The notes beneath the pieces were generated by a model. The model searched no databases, had not been told where the DNA came from, and saw nothing but the letters and a program-made list of their open reading frames with translations. A stretch of DNA of 64,000 bases from an uncultured bacterium (lineage in GTDB: Bacteria > Bacillota > Clostridia > Peptostreptococcales > Anaerovoracaceae), in contig CAJMLH010000001.1 of NCBI GenBank assembly GCA_905214195.1, forward strand, positions 31,314 through 95,313. The letters run 5' to 3'. Below, piece after piece: positions 59,779-64,000 of this stretch. Made by a program: the position numbers and the translations under genes. Every line of letters starts with the position of its first letter. Position 1 is the stretch's first letter.

Positions 59779-60981
59779 ATGAGAATCAAAGAAAGGATAA
59801 GAGATAATAAACGACTTCTTGCCGTGTTCATAATAATAGCCTTTATATTAGGGTGTGCTGCTTTCTACTTGACCTCACACGATTTGTTGGATAATGGAGA
59901 TTACCTGTCAGAGATGAATGAAAATCGTTCACGAATATTGGTAACCGGTTTAAATTATTCGTTAAATGATGAACAGGAGCAAAACTATCTTCAAGAAGAA
60001 CAAAAAAAAGAAGAAGCAGAAGTGCAGCAGTTTCAGCAAGAAATACAGCAAACAGATAATGGCGAGAAGAATTCATCATCGAATGCAGACGATATCAAAG
60101 ACGAAAACGGCAATCATAATGGGGCCGGAGGAGAAGATGAAGGTTCCGTAAATGGCGATGGAGGCCAAGGTGAAAATGGTGAAGGTGATAATGTCGGCGG
60201 CGAGGATGAAGAATCAAAACTCCCGGCTATTAAATCAAGTTTATCCGGAATAACAACTGTGGAAGGCAATTTTTTGACATTTAGCGTTGAAGCCGTTAGC
60301 TATAAAAAAGTAAAAATAAAATCTTTTAATTTAAAAGTTACAGCCAATGGCAGCAGGTTATCCAGCTCAGGAACAGACAAAAACGGTGTGGTAACATATA
60401 GAGCGGATGGAATGTTGGTAGACGGTGTAAACGAAATATCGGTGACAGCGACAGATGAAGAAGGATATACAGCTGCAAAAACATATGTGTTTAATGTAGA
60501 TTTAAACGGCAAGAGACCTGAGGGCGGCACGGTGAAGCTGGTAATTGACGCACCATCTATAGGGCTTGGAACCCTGTATAAAATAGAAGAGCCTTTTTAT
60601 GAGGGGGAAAATGCAGCAAGCTTTATTGACAGAAATCTAAAAAGAGCAGGATTTGCACCGCAAACTACCGGGACGATAGCAATGGGGTATTATGTAGCCA
60701 GGCTAAACAAACCGGGGATTTCAAAAGGTTGGGAAATAAACGCGGCTGTTAAAAAAAGACTTGATGAAATCAACGCTGATGAAAACGGACCTCCTATAAG
60801 TGAAAACACATTGGGAGAGCAAGATTTTTACAAGTATTCCGGGTGGGTATATGCCGTAAACGGTGTATATCCGGATGGCATGGCTACCTTTAATTTGTTT
60901 GATGGGGATGAAATAAGATTATCATTTACATTGTGGATGGGATATGAATACGATGGAACATGGCCCGAATGCAATTTGTAA
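59779..60981 (+). CDS. DUF4430 (transcobalamin-like beta domain) surface protein
   Basis: 400 residues. An N-terminal anchor (residues about 13-32, containing ILGC, a weak lipobox), a Gln/Glu-rich coiled segment, a Gly/Asn/Asp/Glu-rich spacer (about 95-150), an Ig-like domain (about 155-245), and a C-terminal DUF4430 domain (about 250-400) with YEGENAASFIDRNLKRAGF, YSGWVYAVNGVYPDG and GDEIRLSFTLWMG. The (S)GW.Y.VNG pattern and the GD.I element are typical of DUF4430, related to the C-terminal domain of transcobalamin. Paired with the preceding lipoprotein, it supplies the second half of a cobalamin clamp. Confidence 0.82.
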   Translation: MRIKERIRDNKRLLAVFIIIAFILGCAAFYLTSHDLLDNGDYLSEMNENRSRILVTGLNYSLNDEQEQNYLQEEQKKEEAEVQQFQQEIQQTDNGEKNSSSNADDIKDENGNHNGAGGEDEGSVNGDGGQGENGEGDNVGGEDEESKLPAIKSSLSGITTVEGNFLTFSVEAVSYKKVKIKSFNLKVTANGSRLSSSGTDKNGVVTYRADGMLVDGVNEISVTATDEEGYTAAKTYVFNVDLNGKRPEGGTVKLVIDAPSIGLGTLYKIEEPFYEGENAASFIDRNLKRAGFAPQTTGTIAMGYYVARLNKPGISKGWEINAAVKKRLDEINADENGPPISENTLGEQDFYKYSGWVYAVNGVYPDGMATFNLFDGDEIRLSFTLWMGYEYDGTWPECNL

Positions 60982-61038
60982 TCGGGGCAGTTCATAGATA
61001 AAAGCTTTATATAATTCAAAGTAGAAAGAGAGGTTAAA

Positions 61039-64000
61039 ATGAAAAAGAAAGGAAAAGTTGTTAAGAAGATTCTTTCTCTTGCAATAGTTCTTTCCATGTT
61101 GCTGAGTACAATGTCGGCTACTGCCTTTGCCTTTGGCACTATGCCGAGTGACCCTCATGGAGTTGACATGGAATGGTATAACTTGAGAAATAATCAAGAA
61201 AACAATGGCGTAACCGAAAGAGAAACTCCTATTGATGACCGTACGGCATCGCTGAAATGGGGAGTAAAATACGGTAGCGGATGGGGAGCTGCCCCAACTC
61301 CGCCATTAATCTTGAACAGTAAAATATATATTGCTCAAGGTAATAAAATACACGAATTGAATAAGGAAACCGGTGAACTTATTCGTTCAAGTGATGAAAT
61401 GGTGGGCAATGTAGGATATGCGATGAATCCCATAATATACGCAGATGGAATGCTGTATGTACAAATGCCTAATGGTGTCATACAAGCGGTAGATTTCGAT
61501 ACGCTTAAGTGTGTATGGCATTCACAAAAATTAGGAGGTCAGACAGTTTCTCCTATAAGCTACACAACAACAGAAAGCGGTAAAGGGTATGTTTATACCG
61601 GAACATGGGCAGGAGAGAATAGAGACGGTGTATTTTTTGCTGTATCGACAGACATAGACGAGGGGAAAATTTCAGATGGGAATGGTAAAGGCGGTTTTGA
61701 AAAAGCAGTTACTTGGCAGTTTCAACCATCAGGCTCATCTATAGATAAGAATCCCGAAATTAAATACGATCCGGACCTTCATGTCACATTAGCAGATGAT
61801 GGCAATGTTGCGAAAAGAGGCTTTTATTGGGCAGGTGCATATGCCTGCGAAAAGTTTATAGCAGTAGGAAGTGATGATGGTACCAGAGAAGGTAATTACA
61901 CAGCTAATGGTGTTTTCTATACACTTAATCCTGAAACGGGTGACATAATAGACAAAGTATCAGGTATAAAGGGTGACATAAGAACTTCCATTACATATGA
62001 TAATGGCAGACTTTACTTCTGCACTAAAGGCGGAAAAGTATGCAGAGTAGATGTAGATAATGAAGGAAATCTGTCAAATTACAAGGAGCTTCAGTTAGAA
62101 GATAGTGTTAATGGTGGAAATCGTATGATTACATCGACGCCGTTAGTATATGAAGGCAAAATATATATGGGTGCAAGCGGAACCGGAGGTCAGTTTGACG
62201 CTGACGGAGGACATGTGTTTGCTGTAATTGATGATACTAAAGATGATTTGGAACTCATGTATGAAATCCCTATTGCTGGATATCCTCAGGCAGCAGCACT
62301 TTTGACTACTGCTTATAAAGATATAGATTATGACGGAAAAGACGGCGCTGATGGTAGAGTATATATATATTTTACATATAACGCAAATCCGGGCGGCATA
62401 TATTATATATACGACACTCCTGAAGCCACCTCAGCTCTTACACAGGGTAAAGAACTTTTTGTACCGGATAAATCTATGCAGCAATACTGTATAAGTACCA
62501 TATGTGCAGATAGAGACGGAACACTGTACTACAAGAATGATAGCTGCCATGTGATGGCTGTAGAAAACAATAATGCATATGTCAAGGATATTAAAATCAC
62601 GGACAATAACGGAACTGCGGGCATGTGGAATGAGTCGTTTGATCAGAAAAAGTTAAATTATGATGTCAAGCTGCCGGTAAATTCCACTTCAATAGAATTA
62701 GAACTTACAGTGCCTGATAATATTTCAGCAACAGTTAATGGTCTTGATTACACCGAGGGCATGAAAATCGATTTAACCGGAGAAACAACATTAGTCGAGG
62801 TTACAGCAAAGTGCGGAAAAGATACTAAGATATATAAAATAAATCTTGTTAAAATAAGCACCGACTCGTCGCTTTCGAAAATAGTTGTAAGTACCAACAA
62901 CACAGCCGGAAAAGACGAACTCGAAATTTCTCCTGAAGTTACTCCTGATAACACAGAGTATATTGCAGAGGCAACAGATGTAGAGTACAAGTTGTTCTGG
63001 AGAGTATGGTTAAAGACAGCAAATGCAAATTCAAAAATTGAAATCAAAGCCGGAGACAATGTAGAAAAAATAGCCACTGGTACATTACAAAGTCGTGGAT
63101 ATGCAGGCGTTTATGCCGTGGATAAAAATAAAAGCTGTACAGTACAGATAACTGTGACAGCAGAAGACGGCAAAGCATCTACAGTTTATAATCTGACGAT
63201 TCAAAAGAGGGTTAAGCCAACAGGGGTAGTTATAAATGAGCAGAATGTTAATGTTGATGTTACTGATGACCCGGTTAAATTAACAGCTGAAGTTAGCCCT
63301 GAAGATGCTACTGATAAGACAGTTAAATGGTATGCCATGAACCCTGACGATCCAACTAATCCGGATACAGCAGTTACTGTTGAAGAAGATGGGGAGGGCA
63401 TTGTTACACCGGTGAAAGCCGGTAAGGCTATAATAACGGTTATACCAAATAGTGCGCCTGATTTGAAAGCAACTACTGAAATTGAAGTTACAGACAAAGC
63501 GGCAGAAGTCAAATCCATGGTTGAAGATTTGGGTGAAATAACAGTTGATAGTAAAGCCAAAATAGATTTGGCAAAAGCTGCGTATGATTCATTAAATAAA
63601 AGACAAAAGAATCGTGCTGCTGTTTGGGGAGTAGATAAAGCTATTGAAAAAGCATATTCCCAATACGAACTTGCAAAAGCCAAAGAAGAAGCCAAGGCAA
63701 ACCTGGCTGCTTACAAGGATATGAACGATTACAGAGCCGAACAGCAGAAAGAGCTCAAGGACATAATCAAGGCAGCGGAAAAGGTAATAACCGAAGCGGA
63801 AAACATCGAAGCAATCAACACAGCAGTTGAAACTGCAAAGGCAGAGATGGATAAGGTTAAGACAGATGCAGAACTTTCGGGAAGCGAACTTGCAAAAGCA
63901 AAAGAAGAAGCAAAAGCAAGCCTTGCAGCTTACAAGGACATGAATGATTACAGAGCCGAACAGCAGAAAGAGCTCAAGGACATAATCAAGGCAGCGGAAA
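61039..64000 (+). CDS. Large surface protein: PQQ-like propeller, Ig-like domains and helical repeats (3' end missing)
   Basis: The reading frame is open from ATG 61039 (AGAGAGG upstream) to the end of the window, at least 987 codons. Signal peptide about residues 1-31, ending ATAFA. Residues about 50-510 look like a PQQ-type beta-propeller (KIYIAQGNKIHELNKETGEL, GVFYTLNPETGDIIDK, RLYFCTKGGKVCRVD, KIYMGASG). Cadherin-like beta-sandwich segments occupy about 515-725 (KLNYDVKLPVNSTSIELEL, then YKINLVK). A BIG2-like domain follows at about 727-815 (KPTGVVINEQ, VKAGKAIITVIP), then a helical region and FIVAR-like repeats of 73 residues. Probably cell-surface; the anchor must lie beyond the window. 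Confidence 0.85.
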   Translation, partial: MKKKGKVVKKILSLAIVLSMLLSTMSATAFAFGTMPSDPHGVDMEWYNLRNNQENNGVTERETPIDDRTASLKWGVKYGSGWGAAPTPPLILNSKIYIAQGNKIHELNKETGELIRSSDEMVGNVGYAMNPIIYADGMLYVQMPNGVIQAVDFDTLKCVWHSQKLGGQTVSPISYTTTESGKGYVYTGTWAGENRDGVFFAVSTDIDEGKISDGNGKGGFEKAVTWQFQPSGSSIDKNPEIKYDPDLHVTLADDGNVAKRGFYWAGAYACEKFIAVGSDDGTREGNYTANGVFYTLNPETGDIIDKVSGIKGDIRTSITYDNGRLYFCTKGGKVCRVDVDNEGNLSNYKELQLEDSVNGGNRMITSTPLVYEGKIYMGASGTGGQFDADGGHVFAVIDDTKDDLELMYEIPIAGYPQAAALLTTAYKDIDYDGKDGADGRVYIYFTYNANPGGIYYIYDTPEATSALTQGKELFVPDKSMQQYCISTICADRDGTLYYKNDSCHVMAVENNNAYVKDIKITDNNGTAGMWNESFDQKKLNYDVKLPVNSTSIELELTVPDNISATVNGLDYTEGMKIDLTGETTLVEVTAKCGKDTKIYKINLVKISTDSSLSKIVVSTNNTAGKDELEISPEVTPDNTEYIAEATDVEYKLFWRVWLKTANANSKIEIKAGDNVEKIATGTLQSRGYAGVYAVDKNKSCTVQITVTAEDGKASTVYNLTIQKRVKPTGVVINEQNVNVDVTDDPVKLTAEVSPEDATDKTVKWYAMNPDDPTNPDTAVTVEEDGEGIVTPVKAGKAIITVIPNSAPDLKATTEIEVTDKAAEVKSMVEDLGEITVDSKAKIDLAKAAYDSLNKRQKNRAAVWGVDKAIEKAYSQYELAKAKEEAKANLAAYKDMNDYRAEQQKELKDIIKAAEKVITEAENIEAINTAVETAKAEMDKVKTDAELSGSELAKAKEEAKASLAAYKDMNDYRAEQQKELKDIIKAAE
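63670..64000 (+). repeat. 219-bp tandem repeats in the surface-protein gene
   Basis: A unit beginning CTTGCAAAAGC(C/A)AAAGA at 63670 recurs at 63889, an offset of 219 bases (73 codons). The last 55 bases of the visible second copy (63946-64000) are identical to 63727-63781, while the preceding part has several synonymous differences. More copies are likely beyond the window. Confidence 0.9.

Noticed and set aside
62748..63695. Minus-strand reading frames opposite the surface-protein gene
   Set aside because: The plus-strand frame is continuous from 61039 with signal peptide and recognisable domains; the minus frames are shadows rich in Ser/Thr/Val.
63670..64000. Repeat array considered as CRISPR
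   Set aside because: The repeats are 219-base coding units in frame, without spacers.

Overview
The window is a chromosomal segment of a low-GC, spore-forming anaerobe of the Bacillota, class Clostridia. Evidence: strong AGGAGG-type ribosome binding sites, A/T-rich codon use, the sporulation genes gpr and spoIIP, a CIRCE-controlled hrcA-grpE-dnaK-dnaJ operon, NADP-type glutamate dehydrogenase and HemW next to LepA. Family-level placement (something like Anaerovoracaceae / Clostridiales Family XIII) is only an impression. I saw no rRNA, tRNA, CRISPR array or intact transposase.

Layout. 1-8712: housekeeping and flavoprotein block (3' part of dnaE, pfkA, a flavodoxin-like gene, dinB on the minus strand, an HdeD-like membrane protein and two FAD oxidoreductases). 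8713-13390: accessory, decayed zone with IS3-like terminal sequences, orphan hairpins, small membrane proteins, a BrnT toxin pseudogene beside an intact BrnA antitoxin, a frameshifted small gene, a TetR regulator and two small genes. 13401-23666: gpmI, addA (without addB beside it), a DUF368/PopT-type transporter, gdhA, mgtE and a small membrane-anchored protein. 23667-24413 is gene-free. 24414-31014: gpr, spoIIP, a small TTG-started membrane ORF, lepA, hemW, glpK. 31015-39779: an accessory block (two paralogous MFS carriers, YitT, an S9 peptidase, a MocR-like regulator, an M20 amidohydrolase) between hemW-glpK and hrcA. 40004-44985: heat-shock operon. 45096-48579: accessory (secreted protein, membrane protein, DUF4143 ATPase). 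48768-54333: ArsC-like protein, cyclase, prmA, rsmE, a deacetylase, mtaB, a HIT protein. 54433-64000: a cobalamin-riboswitch operon that runs off the window.

Two parts deserve most attention. First, the operon after 54433 is led by a consensus promoter, a cobalamin aptamer and an intrinsic terminator. It encodes MoxR ATPase, DUF58, a transglutaminase-fold membrane protein whose catalytic Cys is Asp, a lipoprotein with an alpha-barrel-like (prenyltransferase/intrinsic-factor) look, a DUF4430 (transcobalamin beta-domain-like) protein, and a large surface protein with a PQQ-like propeller, Ig-like domains and 73-residue helical repeats. Together these look like a split bacterial counterpart of intrinsic factor/transcobalamin, a cell-surface cobalamin-capture apparatus switched off by cobalamin.

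Second, the mgtE leader (21304-21467) contains a 23-codon ORF with its own ribosome binding site and two mutually exclusive 11-bp helices. One would bury the mgtE Shine-Dalgarno and start codon. The other traps the anti-Shine-Dalgarno strand in its loop, with its 5' arm inside the end of the leader ORF. This is the architecture of translation-dependent attenuation and a candidate magnesium-responsive switch.
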